Shown here one piece after another: positions 40,630 through 53,715 of a DNA stretch of 64,000 nucleotides; within the stretch, counting starts at the first letter, position 1; each line of letters opens with the position of its first letter. The DNA is from Allacma fusca. Taxonomy: Eukaryota; Arthropoda; Collembola; Symphypleona; Sminthuridae. The translations under genes and the position numbers were made by a program. Location: the NCBI GenBank assembly GCA_947179485.1, contig OX359249.1:9486001-9550000 (forward strand), written 5' to 3'. The notes under the pieces are model-generated. The model made no database searches and had not been told where the DNA came from. It worked only from the letters and a program-made list of their open reading frames with translations.

Positions 40630-41203
40630 TGTTACGTAATTGGTATTACTCGGGTATTGATGTTATGCGGGTAATACTAATGTAGCCTAGGTTCGGGTGT
40701 TCCATCCCCTGAATTCCTGGAATCCGATGTTGTTGGAAACGCATGAATAAATGGAACTATTGATTCTGTTGTGTAGATTCGTTTATAATTAATTGGGCCA
40801 ATTTATTGTTCCTAGAACTGATACAATTTACACTGAACAATTAACATTTAACACAAAATAGAATTTGAAGTCTGAATCTCTTCTTCCTGAAATCTCCCGA
40901 TTTCATGTCGCCCCGCTTGCTACCTGTGGAGATCCATCCCGGAGGGAATGGACTCTAGGTGCGGCTCCTCTTGATGTTGCTTGCTTGAAGTCGAGATTAG
41001 AACTTGTACTTAATCTACGTGTCTTAATCTAAATCTAATCTTATCCTATTCTTAGTTTATTGTTTATTAAATAATCTAAATCATTTCCTTATAATTATGT
41101 TATGTCAGCGTTTGGCATCACGTAGCCTCTGCTTACGACCTTCCAAACTATTTGCTGACTTAGATTATGCTTATTCTACTCTATTTATAATATATCCGTA
41201 ACA
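40630..41203 (-). repeat. 5' LTR of the giant element
   Basis: 574 bp, identical on my reading to 12345-12918. In sense direction this copy would drive transcription. A TATAAATAG motif (41189-41181) sits within 25 nt of its 5' edge. Either the U3 region is very short or transcription uses an initiator further in. The start site cannot be set from sequence alone. Confidence 0.95.
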
Positions 41204-41207
41204 ATAT
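41204..41207. repeat. Target site duplication ATAT, right copy
   Basis: ATAT directly after GTAACA of the right LTR, equal to 12341-12344. It marks both ends of the insertion. Confidence 0.85.
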
Positions 41208-42010
41208 GTATAATTTCCGCACGGTCAGAAATCATAACGTTAATGGACACGTACTTTACCAGACTTCATCGAGGTGCGTTGAATGGGAACGGTCTTTATT
41301 TAAATTTCGATGGGTTTGTTAATGAAAATATTACGGGCTGCAAAGTGCAAGTACCTGGGCCGAGACTTTGATCGGCCGAGTGAAAGGGTGTATTTTAGTA
41401 TTTCTTTCTAATCTGTATACAGCGAAGCATACATGAATGTATGTAGAGTTTGAGTTTATTAGAAAGACGATGATTCATTTCATCTTTTTCCAGTGCTTAT
41501 TTATTCTTTCCATCTGATCTAAGGCAGTCACGCATTGTGACTCACTCTTGTAGCGCGTTCATCTAAACTTGACTTGTTCCACCAAAATAAAGGGAAAAAA
41601 ATTCTTTTGGGTCTTTGATGTCTGTACAAATTTTTATTCAAATCGTTGAATATCTGGAATAAAATTGAAGAAGCAGTCAGAATCAACATTATCTATTACG
41701 GTATTATTACTGACTTTTAATTCTGTTATTATTAGTTACGTGGTTACGTCTAGTTATTATTACTGTTCACAGCTAATTGTGTTACTTATTCCTATTGTCG
41801 TCTAATTGTGTTACTTACTCCTGTTGTCTTCTAATTGTTGTTATTAGTCACGTTTAGATATAGTAGTGTAGATGTATGTGGCTGCCATCAGGAATGAAAC
41901 CTTGTGTTCAGAGTTTCGTCGATTTTTATGGGCGATTGATAGCACGGGTCCTTAATTGTACTTGAATTTATGTAATGTGTGAATAATAATAGTTTGCTGT
42001 TGTTTCTCAG
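41208..42010 (+). promoter_or_regulatory. Likely VPS28 promoter and 5' UTR with intron
   Basis: Before the insertion this lay next to 11915-12340. The VPS28 ATG is preceded by TTTCTCAG, a splice acceptor placed directly before the start codon, so a 5' UTR intron is likely. Promoter location is inferred from position; no core motif was fixed. Confidence 0.45.
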
Positions 42011-42694
42011 ATGTCCATGTTCACGGGACTTGGAGGTGTGGGTCCCAGCCCGGGATTTGACAACAGACCAGAATTGATGGAGGAAATTAAACTCTACCGA
42101 AATGCACGGGATCGAGAGAAGTGTGACAACTTGGCAGATTTATTTTCAATCCTGTCAACGCTGCAGCAGTTGGAAAAGGCATATATTCGGGATTGCGTCA
42201 AACATAAAGAATACACTGCTGCTTGTTCTAAGTTGTTGGTGCAATATAAAGCAGCAATCAAACTTGTCCAGGGTTATGAAGAATGTCCGAACGTGGAGAC
42301 CTTTGTAAAGAAATTCCGACTGGACTGCCCAGCAGCCTTACAGAGAATCAAGGATGACCGTCCTATTACGATCAAAGATGACAAAGGAAATACTAGCAAA
42401 TGTATTGCAGACATAGTTGCCTTGTTCATAACCTTGATGGATAAAGTTCGACTTGAAATGAAGGCAATGGACATGCTCCAACCGGATCTCCGGGACTTAT
42501 TAGAGACAATGAATCGACTTAGCTTAGTCCCAAGTGATTTTGAAGGCAAGGAGAAAGTTCAGTCTTGGATTGATACTTTTGCCAAAATGTCAGCATCCGA
42601 AGAACTCACTGATGAGCAAGCCCGCCAGCTCACTCATGACCTCGAAGTTTCCTACAATGCTTTCAATCGGCTCCTTCACCAAGACCAAGAGTAG
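42011..42694 (+). CDS. VPS28: VPS28, ESCRT-I subunit
   Basis: VPS28 is the ESCRT-I subunit that binds TSG101/VPS23 through its N-terminal core and ESCRT-II or late factors through its C-terminal four-helix domain, in multivesicular body sorting. The coding region is a single exon of 227 aa, close to the family's usual 210-240. Recognisable parts are [53 protein letters not shown] and, in the C-terminal domain, [35 protein letters not shown] and the end SYNAFNRLL. The start is fixed by the splice acceptor just before the ATG. It points away from IFT81; the retroelement now lies in the shared upstream region. Confidence 0.96.
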   Translation: MSMFTGLGGVGPSPGFDNRPELMEEIKLYRNARDREKCDNLADLFSILSTLQQLEKAYIRDCVKHKEYTAACSKLLVQYKAAIKLVQGYEECPNVETFVKKFRLDCPAALQRIKDDRPITIKDDKGNTSKCIADIVALFITLMDKVRLEMKAMDMLQPDLRDLLETMNRLSLVPSDFEGKEKVQSWIDTFAKMSASEELTDEQARQLTHDLEVSYNAFNRLLHQDQE

Positions 42695-45600
42695 TAGTCT
42701 GGCAGAACGTAAATATTTAGGTGTTAATCTGGACTGTCACTTGAATTTTATGAATCATTTTATTATGTAAAGAAGAAATCGCTTTCCGCCGTAATTCTGT
42801 TACACAAGCTAGTAATTACATTATGTTACAGTTATTGTATGCACACTTCGAAATGTTCATTCCTATTTGTTTTGTAAACCCGAATGCTGTTTAGCGATTT
42901 GGTAATCCTAATTCTGATAGTGACTACCTGCAAGCTGCAAAACAAAATAGGTATATTATTGTATTCATTCTTCATTCGTACTATAGAATAAATAATAATT
43001 GTAAAGTAAAAGCTATCAAGACAAATAGCATGCGAAAGGATATTTGTAACTCCAGAAATACAGCTTATTATTAACTTTCTTACGGCAAATATCCTAACTA
43101 TAGATACATGAATGCATGCTGTAACTCAACTTACAATTAGGTTTCATTTACAATTTCAAGACACGTGTACACTAAATGTAATGACGTGTTCATTTATAAG
43201 CCAAATGTTCTTAATGTACTACGTAGAAATCGTTATCTCATAAGTTTTGATATGTTAATTTTCGGAACATACATACATATGTGGACTAAGCTGCCTCCAT
43301 CGCTGCGTGATTTGGAAAATATAAACTTTTAAATAGTGTCCTCAGAAAATGGTTCCTACTAAAACGTTGTCCTGACTCTGCTACTTGACTTTTAATTACG
43401 CTATTATTTGTAGCTATTACTGTGGATGTTGTTCGTTATTAGAAAGCATGAACGAATTTCTTTAATTCAATCAACTCAAGTCAATTAACGCTATACGCAC
43501 CCAAAATCCTACCAAACATTTTCCAAGGCAGGAATACTGCTGTATAGTTTTTTTTAAGCAGGAAACCTTCCAAAGTCCGGGGAGCCACAATTTTAGGAGT
43601 CATGTACATACATTAATGTAACCAAATGTGAATCTCATAACTTGGGCCAAATTGGGATCTAAAATTCAGGAAATATATTTAAGGACGTCGTGCCGTGCTT
43701 CGCTTTAGAGTAATACTACATACGATAAATTCCAGTAGGCTGGAATGAATGGGCAATTGGACATCCCCAAATGGCAGTTAATGCCTGCATCGCTATTTTG
43801 CTTCATAAATGTGGATCTCTTTAGTGCTAATATTTTAACATTCAAGTGGCTATATATCTATTTAACGGTAATTATATGCTACTGTACTCAACAGAAATTC
43901 TCAATTCTGTCCGCAGTCATTGAAGACCCCATTTATGAATACTCTATGATTGCAGGAAAAATGGTAGCTCAGGTTTTAGTGAGAAATAATAATTATTGTT
44001 TTAAATTTTCTAAAATGACTACTGACTATGACAGATTTGAAGAAAAAAATGCTTTTGCACGGACTCAAACTACTCAAACTCCCTGATCATGATGAGTGAT
44101 AACGGACGCAAAAACTAGTACATACTTTTAGCAGTTACTACTATCATCTTGATTACTCATTAATCAATCATTTTATTTGCAAAAAAGGAATTCATCGCCA
44201 TCAGGTAGGGACTAGGCACACGTGATGAGAATTATAATAATGCGATAAGTTTTTCCCCTTTTTCGAACTACAGCAGGTGAGGATGAGGATGAGACAGCTG
44301 GTTCACAAAAAATATTTGCAGACTATTCTAACATGCAAAAATTTTATTTGACGACGAAGAAAGCATCTGTACAAAAAAATTATCATCGACCAAGAGTACT
44401 TGGGTGAGGTTCCGTTGGCTACAGTGTCTATATATATAATCTTCGCATAATTGTTTCTGAAAATGACGAGAGGTTAGTCCCACTAGGAATTACTGTACAT
44501 GAGCCTCCCTGACACCGCCCGGAGCTCATAGTAACAGCAACGAATTTGCCTATATAGCAACAACGGAGCACTATATATATATATATGCTTTAATAGAAAA
44601 TACAGTCTACACTTCCAACACACACAACTGCCTCACCTGGGCTATTAAGGATCCCATCACATCAAGCCTTGTTTCCCTTTTTCTTTCCATGCTATTCTCC
44701 ATATACATATCCGTGGTTCTTCTTACTTCGTACTAATTGTAGTTCCTACATGCACATGCCTCATTGAAAAGAGGGATTTACTTTCCTACTTGATTTGCAG
44801 CTATTAGAAGAAGTGAACGGATGATTTAATTATTATTTATGCACGCAGTGTAGGTTACAGGATCCTACATCTACCTACCTTACCCAATTCAAGGAGCAAC
44901 GACTGTCAATAGTGTCAATGCTGAATCAACAAATAAGAAGTTAAGGGAAAGCCTCTGATGCAAGCATCACATCAATGATTTTATCACTGCGGAGGGTAAT
45001 TTGGTAGAGGCTCATATTTGAAGGGTATATATACTCCCCTTAAATTTCCCTAGGAATAAAAATACTCTCACAGTGGTAAAGTTCCTACTTGGATTGCCCT
45101 TAAATCTACTTCGCATTGCCTAGGTCCAGGTTCGCATTCGGGTATGCGAGGAGAGCATCAGACCGTTGTTGTATAGGTTATCTACTAAGGAAATTTGTCC
45201 TTCGGGTGAGGACAAAAACATGAGAGATATGCATTTTGGAATGTAGCAGAGCATAGGATTTGTTGTACGCCTTCCAGTATGAGCATCAAATGAAATCGTC
45301 TCTGCGTACAAAGCCAGCAAAAATATACCAGGGACATTTACATGTGTGTATACACATCCTGGACTTTTTAGTTTTGACGTGGACTCCATGCAAGTGAGTA
45401 AATGAGCCAAAATAAGTGTTTAGCAGCGTACATAACTTCTAATAGTGTTCAAGTAAAATATATAGTTTAGACAACTGACAATAGAGATACTCTCATTGCT
45501 GACCCTCCGTCACAACTACACTCCCAGTGGCAAAGGCAATGCAGTGAGGCCCAGGGTTTCTTAATGACAGTCAGTTGGGATGCTTTTAGTTGAGCATTAA

Positions 45601-46975
45601 ATACAACTTTAAAGACTTTTGTGCAGCATACAGCGTGTGTTTTTTTTCTTTTCTATAAAATATAGTAGCGAAGGTCAAAAGATTTAGTGAGGACTGTAGT
45701 AGGGTTTAAAAAGTGACTTAGTTTGGTGAGGTGGTTGGAACTTCTGGAGCCCAGATCAAAATAAGGTGCATTGTGTCCACTTTTTCTCATTTAAAGAGGA
45801 GAGGGATCTCGAGTACGGGAGAGTGCATAACATTGGTTTAATTAAGCTAATCTGTATACTCTGTGAGAATATATGCGAGGATCTTTTTTAACTACTCTTG
45901 GAAGGTGTATGCCTCATTATATATAGGGACAGCCCCCTATAGAAGTCTGCATATTATATAGCTGATCATTCAACCCGTAGAACATACATAAAAAAAAACT
46001 TTTAACCATTCCTATCATATGGTTTGTCTATATCTGTATATAGGAAATTTAACTGAAGCTAAATAACTGAGATCCGTAAAGTTAGAGGTGAAGCCTGTAG
46101 TAATTATAGATATAGAAATAACTCTACTTATATACATCATCACACTACAACACGTAAACATCAGTAAATTCATTGTGAAGTCAGCTGCATCCAATATACG
46201 AAAGTGCAATCAGTGCATCTCAAAAATAAGTTTCATATATATGTACATGTTTTACGCATTTAAAAAGTTACTATGAGCCAGTAGGTATATAGTAATACTG
46301 ATGAGTTAAAAGTGTGTTCAAATACAATCCCCTGCGTACATCTTGAACTTTTTTTTTTGCGAAACGAATTTTTGCAATTAACTCCAAGTATATTTTAAAA
46401 CTCCATGTACAAATTTAACTTTAAATAAAAAAATATCCTGATCCAGTAGATCTTGTATTGTGAATGGATCCTGTGCTGGCTTGACGAGTTGATAGAAGCA
46501 AATGAGCAATAAAAAACTAACTTAGTAACTACAATAATTAATTACACTTGCGACATTTGTGTTCCTATTCGTCCTAATTTTGTGTTCAGAAATTATGTAT
46601 TTGAAATCTTCAAAAAGAAAGGTCTAAATGAAAGTCTCATTGTATGTACAATATTATTGACAGTATTTTCACTATCGTTTGCACTGTATGTACATATTAA
46701 AAATCTTGAGTCCTCCACGGTTTTGTAATTTGTAACATCAGCGATAGTTACTTATATACATATTATCATTTGAAATTTTTTAAGGTTTTTTCCCTCCTTT
46801 GTGTAGTTCATATATCATTGCTACTTTTGTATAAAAACCTAACAACTTAAGAGTACCCTCAAAAGTTTCCACCGAAACAAAAAATACTGAAATCTTCATC
46901 GGATATTAGCAATTTTATACTTTTCTCATAATAGTACGAAAGCCAGGTTTTAATTTGTATTAAATACTCGGGAAA
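42695..46975. other. Long gene-poor interval between VPS28 and BCAS3 copy A
   Basis: AT-rich sequence. An ATG-started 113-codon frame at 43745-44086 (+) has no recognisable features and composition like random AT-rich DNA, so it is not called. Short AT microsatellites occur (for example near 44572-44585). No RNA gene or mobile element was recognised. Confidence 0.5.
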
Positions 46976-49900
46976 ATGTCTGCGGATGGTTTAAGAAAGG
47001 GTATAATGAAGATTCCGGGAAACATTGTACGACCACAGACTGTTAACGAGAAGACACTGATGGAAAGTGTTGCGGGTCTTATAAACGAGGTTGGACTTGT
47101 CTCTCAGGTAAATCCTATATTTTGTTATTCCTTGAATGGTGACTTAAACGTTTATCAAACCAATAACGAGGAGAAAAACAAGTATTGGGACTTTTTACAG
47201 AACCATGCCAATAGTGATGACAAAGAAAATAAGGTAGTGTGGACCAAGATTGAAAATAACCAAAATTATGATCTCAAACATCGAGCTGAGAGTCACAGTG
47301 ATACCAATCAGCAGCAGTCTTCTTTGATAATTACCATAGGATATCCCAGTGGGGTTCAAATGTGGGCCATTCCTCCAAACGGTGAAGCGCAAGAGATTTT
47401 GTCATGGAAGCGTTCTGGTGTGAGAATATTCCAGTTGTTGCCTACTCCATTTAATTTGGAAAAAGATCATCATAGAGCATCGCGTCCGATTGCAGCCCTG
47501 TGTGAAAGTACCAGTACAAGTTGTAGTACAAATAGTTTAACATTTATCTCGTTGCGAACTGGGGAAGTCATAAAAACCACTAAATTTTCTCATCCTCTTT
47601 GTGATATAATGGCCAATTCTGAGGCTTTGATTCTATCATTTTTGGAAAAAATTGTTGTTGTCGACCCATTCAGACTTGAGGTGAAAGTGACAATCGTAAC
47701 ATCCGAGGATAGTCTAGGGAGTCCTGGGATAAGTCCCGTTGCCCTAGGTTCTTCCTGGCTGGCCTTTGCTGACCGGAAATTATACTCTTCAATCCAGTCA
47801 GCTGGAGGGGTCGAGCCTGCTGGCACCCCTTCCTACACTGCCACTGTACTTTATGCTGCCAAGAGTTTGACGAAGGGATTGAAAGGCCTGGGAGAAACGG
47901 TGGCAAATAGCATCTCAGGTCATCGGATGCCTCCGAACCCAGATACGCAAGCGAGTGCTGAGCCGGAGCCTGGTGTGGTTACTGTTGTTAATTTGACTGA
48001 ACTGAAAAGTGGAGAATTCTCGCTGAATGAATTGTGTTGTGCCAATGGATCGTCCCAGTCACCAATTATCGCTCATTTTGTGGCCCATCTGCAACATCCC
48101 GTGTTAGCTATGAGTTTTGATCCCTCGGGACTTCTCCTGGTGACAGCAGACAAGGGAGGACATGATTTCCACGTATTCCGAATCCACCCACACCCGTGGG
48201 GCTCATCAATGGGAGCTGTTCATCATTTGTATGTTCTTCACAGGGGAGACACCGGGGCCAAAGTGCAAGACATATCATTTGCTCCTGACTCCAGATGGGT
48301 GGCCGTGAGTACGAAACGTGGCACTACGCATATTTTCCCCATCACTCCTTATGGCGGAGCCATCAGTGTCCGCACCCACACCTCCAACCGAGTAGTGAAC
48401 AGGCTGAGTCGATTTCACAAGACGGCTGGACTGGACGACAGCCCCGTATCAGGTCGTCACAGTCCGGTGATGTCCTCTTACAATACAGGGTCCGTGGCTG
48501 GAGGAAATGGGAAATCTGTAGATCAGTTCCATGTGGGATCTCCTTATCCCAATCCCCGTCTCCCACCCTTCCCACATCCCATAGTCGTTCCACCTCTAGC
48601 ACAATTACGCCAAAGCTACGTTGGAGCTGCCTCATCGCCAAAAAGCTCCCCACCTTGTAGATCAAAAGGGCTTTTACCTGTGGATGAGAGAGTTCATGTC
48701 AACTCATTATTCGAAGTACCTCGTGGATGGCTCCTGAGCAACCCGGCGATAGTGCCTTCTTGTGATAACCGGAGAAAGTCACCGATCGATGCCCTGTTTG
48801 TCCTGTCGTCACATGGGAATTTGGTTGAATACTCCCTGGAACCTCGCTCCCAATCGGGTATATCATCTGAATTTTGCCTCTTAATCTAAGTAGTAACCTT
48901 TTAAATTACACATTATGGAAAACACGTTTTGTGAAACATCCACTGAGCGTATCTGCTGGTAATAACTAATTATTGAGCTGTCAGAACAATTGAATCTGTC
49001 ACTTATACAATTTACACAGTTTGTATTGCAATTGTGGAAATGTTTTGTACGGGTGTCATATTTTACTGGGTCTTTGGGTTCATGATATGACGAACTTCTT
49101 TTCATTGGTTGTTGCACGGCGGTGCTGTCACGGTCACCAAATATTAGATACCATAACCATAGCTTGCCCTATTGTCGTTGTCACTGTCTCTGTTATGCTT
49201 TCTCTTTTCCTTATGTATTGAGAATGTAGCGTTATTAATATTAATTATTGTCTTTATAAACCTCGTCTTTTTATACCACGTAACATTTGAATACTTGGCA
49301 GTATGTTAGCGAGTGACAAGCAACGGGCTTTTAACAAGTTGTTTAGAGAAAAATAAGCGGCTAAGAACTAAAAGGCTACTAAATTCCAAAGTATGACCTC
49401 AAATGATTTTTTATTTTATACAGGAATCCCAAAAGAAAAGGTTACCGAGGATACTCAAATTGAATTACGTGTCCATGCTACAGCTCAGTGGAATTTCACG
49501 AGACCTTCATTTGTAAAAGAACTTCATCCTCCCCTCCAGCCCAGCAATCCAGTGTTAGTGTCTCACAGCTATACCAATGGACATTACAAGAAAAATAGCG
49601 CCTATGACAACTGTGGCATTGACCCGGATGAAAATTTGGACGAGCGATGGTTGTCTCAAGTTGAAATCACCACCCATTCTGGTCCTCATAGAAGACTTTG
49701 GATGGGACCCCAATTTACCTTTAAAATTTTCAATTCAGCTGGGTATGTTCCATATCAAGTTAAACTTGATGTAATGTTTGATATAAGCTCATTAGAATTA
49801 CTATAAACTACGAAGCAACAGTAAGTTCACAAACAGTGAACATTTTTGCTGATGTTTCTGAAAGCAAGATTGACTACTCCTAGAATTTTGCAGAAGTACA

Positions 49901-50675
49901 ATTTTTTCCTTTTTCTCTCTTTTGAACTTTGCTACCTTAAAATGTGAGATATAAACGCTAATAATTCTTTGAACTTCCAGCACCTCCAAAAGCCAAGGGA
50001 CCGGAGGTGGAATAGTGGACGTGGAAACTGTTGAAGTAAGTGTCACAAATAGACCTGCTAAGTCCAACCCTGTGGATATGCCCGTCTCGTCATCCCTCTA
50101 CCCCGAAGTCATGGCAGGGAGTACAGGCAGTAAGTACTATTTTCTCTGCGTTTTGAGCTAGCAGAGCAAATTTTGCTTTCCCTTAGCAGCAGATGCTGAA
50201 TATTGTTTTGTGATATTTAAAGTTAAAATTTAATGTAGTCGATGTACACATGTGTGCTATATGTGTGATTTTTTATTGTGAAAAAAGGTAGCATCGACCA
50301 GTCCCCTAGTCTATTCGACCCTCATTATGATGCCGAGGCATGTACTACTTCTAATGAATCTTTGATCAAAGAAAATCTTGCTGAAGCAATGATGGAAAAT
50401 TGCAACATTGATCCACGTAAAAGCAGAGGTGACTATAATACCTTAAACTTTAAGTATTAGTGTTCCAAAACCAGCTAAAAATTTTTGATTTTTGAACAAA
50501 TGATGATTTGTTTTTCTAATTGAGTATTCTCTTTTGAGTAGATCTAGGCGGATGTCAAACTCAAGGAAGCTGTGATAATCTTAGTTCAAGTAGTTTCGAC
50601 TCAACCAGTCAAAATTCCCTTGATGCTGCAATTACAACGCCTACTTTCTGCATTGATGCTGCATTTACTGATTGA
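46976..50675 (+). CDS. BCAS3: BCAS3/rudhira homologue, copy A
   Basis: BCAS3 (rudhira) is a WD40-like cytoskeletal protein linked to cell migration and phagophore lipid binding. Exons: 46976-47107, 47201-48857, 49424-49742, 49981-50129, 50288-50428 and 50542-50675. All phases agree, total 843 aa. Signatures are VRPQTVNEKTLMESV, the propeller with HPVLAMSFDPSGLLLVTAD, FRIHPHPWGSS, HHLYVLHRGDTGAKVQDISF and RGTTHIFPITPYGG, and the BCAS3 C-terminal region with RWLSQVEITTHSGPHRRLWMGPQFTF-type sequence. The bases 47108-47200 stay in frame but are read as an intron because copy B lacks them. The central 1,138 bp is almost identical to copy B, while flanks differ. Confidence 0.9.
47108..47200 (+). 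other. In-frame 93-nt intron of BCAS3 copy A
   Basis: It begins GTAAAT and ends CTTTTTACAG, and is exactly 31 codons with no stop. In copy B the matching exons join at the same place around a 935-nt intron (56995-57929). Retention would add 31 residues (starting VNPIFCYSL) without breaking the frame. Confidence 0.75.
47711..48848 (+). repeat. Near-identical tract shared with BCAS3 copy B (copy A side)
   Basis: 1,138 bp aligned without gaps to 58443-59580 (offset 10,732), with about five mismatches by eye. On both sides identity drops sharply to that of long-separated paralogues. Explained best by gene conversion within the coding exon. Confidence 0.9.
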
Positions 50676-53600
50676 TGGTGCTTGGATTTAATATTAACTC
50701 CATGGATTTTTCTATAAAACTACGCACTTCCTCATATAAGCTTGATAAAAAGACCTTCGAAATCTTTGTCAGAACTAATATGTCATGTTGTACTAATTCA
50801 AATAATAATTAGTACATGTTAGTAATTATTATTACTTTTCTCCTTATGTAAGCTTATATTTAGAATATAAGGATAAAATATTGATTTGTGTCCTTCAGAT
50901 CTTCGAAGCAATTTCTTGTAATGTGTAATATGAAGGAAAATAAGTTATGGCTACTCTGTGTGTAGCATAGATAATATATATACATATAGTTATAAAAACA
51001 AAACCACATAGCATGTCCTGGTTCTGGTACAGAACATTGTTTAGAATGTTACACATATTAGATACAACAGATCTTTGTAATTCTCTCAATCTCAACCACT
51101 TACTCATGCACAATGTAATTTATACTCATAAAGTTACAGTATAGGAGGAGGAAATAATATGTGGGGTGACTTCCTTGCAAACAGTCACATATTTGAGATA
51201 TGTAGTTTTATAGTAGGTTTAATTATTACACATATGTATTATAAATGCATAAACAGTAAGTACCTATAGTAACTGACTACTTGTATTCCCATAGGACTCC
51301 TTTTGTGTTTTTTTACTGCTTATAAGCACATTCAGTACTTACACTAAACACACTTTATTACATATACTACAATTTTTAATCCTGTACAGACATCACTCTT
51401 TAGTAATTTTTTTTAAAGTCGGCTCATCACAGCATCGTTGATCTTTTGTAGTTTTGTTGTGACGGACATGTGCTTACAAAATTACATATTTGGACATGCA
51501 AAATATAGCATAACTTCATATTGCAAAGTATATCTATATATATAATTAAGTCATTACATATAGTCTCTTATAGTAGACTCAAATACTCGACGTCGTCGGG
51601 AAGTTGGGTTAGCGTTGATAAACACACATGAATTCATCAGACCTGTACCGGGTATCAGAGTTGAGACGAGACTACAGTAAAATTTTACAGATTGTGCAGT
51701 AACGCTAAAGTTACGAAAATAAAGTGTTTTTACATTATGTATAGAAATTAATTTCTCAACTATTTGTGACCTTTGAGCGAACAACCCCTAGACCTCTAGC
51801 ACTTGTTGTGAGTATAGGCCCACATCATAACATAACAGCAATTATTCAGAAACGCAAACAGTAATAAAAAAATCGTTAATGTGATAGCAGCGATAACGAA
51901 TTTAAGGATATTTTCGTGGCAAAATTAAGAAAAATACATAGCTATAGACTTGACTATATTGTAGATGGATGACTGTTATAAAATGTAAACTTAACTTATA
52001 CCGAAAGTATCTATGTAACAATATTGCGGGGTGATTCAATAATTCCTAAAATGATAAACCATGTGGAAACTACCAGGACATTATTTTCTGTACATACACA
52101 ATCCGAAAAGGTGAAATTTTTCTCGGGCCAAGCCGAATGATAACCATATCGAGGGAATGTGCATACATGAAGGACTGTGTAAATTCCAAACACTAATAAA
52201 CGTGAGCAAAATCGTGGAAAAATTATGAGCTCGGAGAAAATCCTCAAGAGAGAGAGAGAGTTTAATATTTATTTTTTCGACAGTTATTGGCTTTGCTGTA
52301 ACATAAACATAGTCGATTTAGACCGCTTAAAAGCAATTAAGCGGCATAGTGCCCAGTCGTCATTCAACGCATTGTTATACGATCCATAAAGCTTATGTAT
52401 AGTCCTAAATGATATTACATTACAAAATAACGAACGCAATAAACAATATAACATCCAAAATAATACACTTTTTTGTCCTATCCGCTGATAGCCGTTCCTT
52501 TTGCATACACTAAAGCATGACCATCTGCGCCGACCATGAATAAACTTACATACTAAAACATGGTCTTACGCCCACTACTGCATCTTAACAAAGCCCTACA
52601 AAATTAAACGACACTCTTGAACTATTGACTTTCAATTCGAGGTAGATGGCAAGAAACATATTTTTTTTACAAGTACTTATTTACGCAGTCGCACTTTCTA
52701 AATGCTCACATTTTTCCTTAATTAGTTATATCTGTAGGGTGCATGAATGTTCAGTAGGATGAGTATGAAATACAAACTTGTGATTTGTTTTTAAAGAGCA
52801 GTGGAAGCAGGCTTTGTATTTACGTTTAGCGTGGGTGTTCACTTCCAATTACCCATAACAAGGTATAATTATTTAAGCCAGTTCTTTTTCTTATTTAACT
52901 TTGAATGCACCTATATTTTAATGCATTGCTCGTGCAGTACTTACAACGCAACCTTTTCTCAACGTACTTTCTCCGGTGACACCTCATTTATTTTTACAGC
53001 TGCTAAAAAGCTATTGAAGCATTAATTTAATTAGCGTAGTGCCTAGCGACCATTTATGAGCTAAAAAAAGTAACACTACACAGCTGAACTATATTATAGA
53101 ACTAGTAAAGAAATTACCTTTTGCCAAAAAAACATTGGTTGATATATTATGCTTATCTAAAGTACGTACAAATGATACGTTTTTCTGACCTGGTGAAAAT
53201 AGACACTGGTTCTCATTGTTGTACAATTTCCAAAGGAATTTTATACAACAAAACCATTTATAAATCCAGTACACAATAAGTACATGTATTTACTAATAAT
53301 AATTGTTAGTCAGCAAAATTCTTTATCAAGTTAATTTAAGAGTATTTTTTAAGAAACAAGCATGAATCATGGCATGAAATAAAAAGAGCATGTTACAATT
53401 TCTCTTATGTTGCACAAACCATACAGTCAATAAAATTTCCCTCCTGCCTTCTATAATCAGTGTTTCATTTAGTGCCAAATTATCCTTACTCTGTATAGAG
53501 GAAATTCAAATGGGGCTTTGCACAAAGTTACATTCGACCTTCATCCTCACAGAAATTAGACTACATCCTGAAAGCTTATCGCATCCCGTTACACAACTCT

Positions 53601-53715
53601 TCTTAGCTTTCGGAACTATATGTTGAATTAAATCAATTCTCAAAAATCAAACACTGCAAACAAAATCATCCTAAACAAGACCAATAAAAATGTACGCATG
53701 GATAGCTACAAACGC
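50676..53715. other. Gene-poor interval after BCAS3 copy A
   Basis: AT-rich DNA with the copy A 3' UTR and probably the 3' UTR of the minus-strand gene ending at 53716. A short GA run (52248-52259) is present. No exon or mobile element was recognised. Confidence 0.5.

Larger units (their letters stand above)
12345..41203 (-). mobile_element. Giant intact Ty3/gypsy-type LTR retroelement, 28.9 kb
   Basis: This is a complete element of 28,859 bp. It has 574-bp LTRs that appear identical, a 4-bp ATAT target duplication, a polypurine tract next to the 3' LTR and uninterrupted ORFs. Order along the minus strand: 5' LTR, 3.1-kb leader, gag, pol, ORF3, ORF4, 2.8-kb 3' region, 3' LTR. Pol order is protease, RT, RNase H, integrase, as in Ty3/gypsy. 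Typical family members are 5-10 kb; the extra length comes from very long Gag and Pol extensions, the 6.6-kb ORF3 and long untranslated regions. Identical LTRs and open frames imply recent transposition. No known family name is assigned. ORF3 and ORF4 hold membrane segments, so an env-like function is possible but unproven. Confidence 0.95.

Noticed and set aside
43745..44086. 113-codon ATG frame downstream of VPS28
   Set aside because: Composition matches random AT-rich translation, with no domain, no neighbours in phase and no promoter or splice context.
45120..45410. 96-codon frame on the minus strand
   Set aside because: It starts with TTG, has no recognisable features and lies in a gene-poor stretch.
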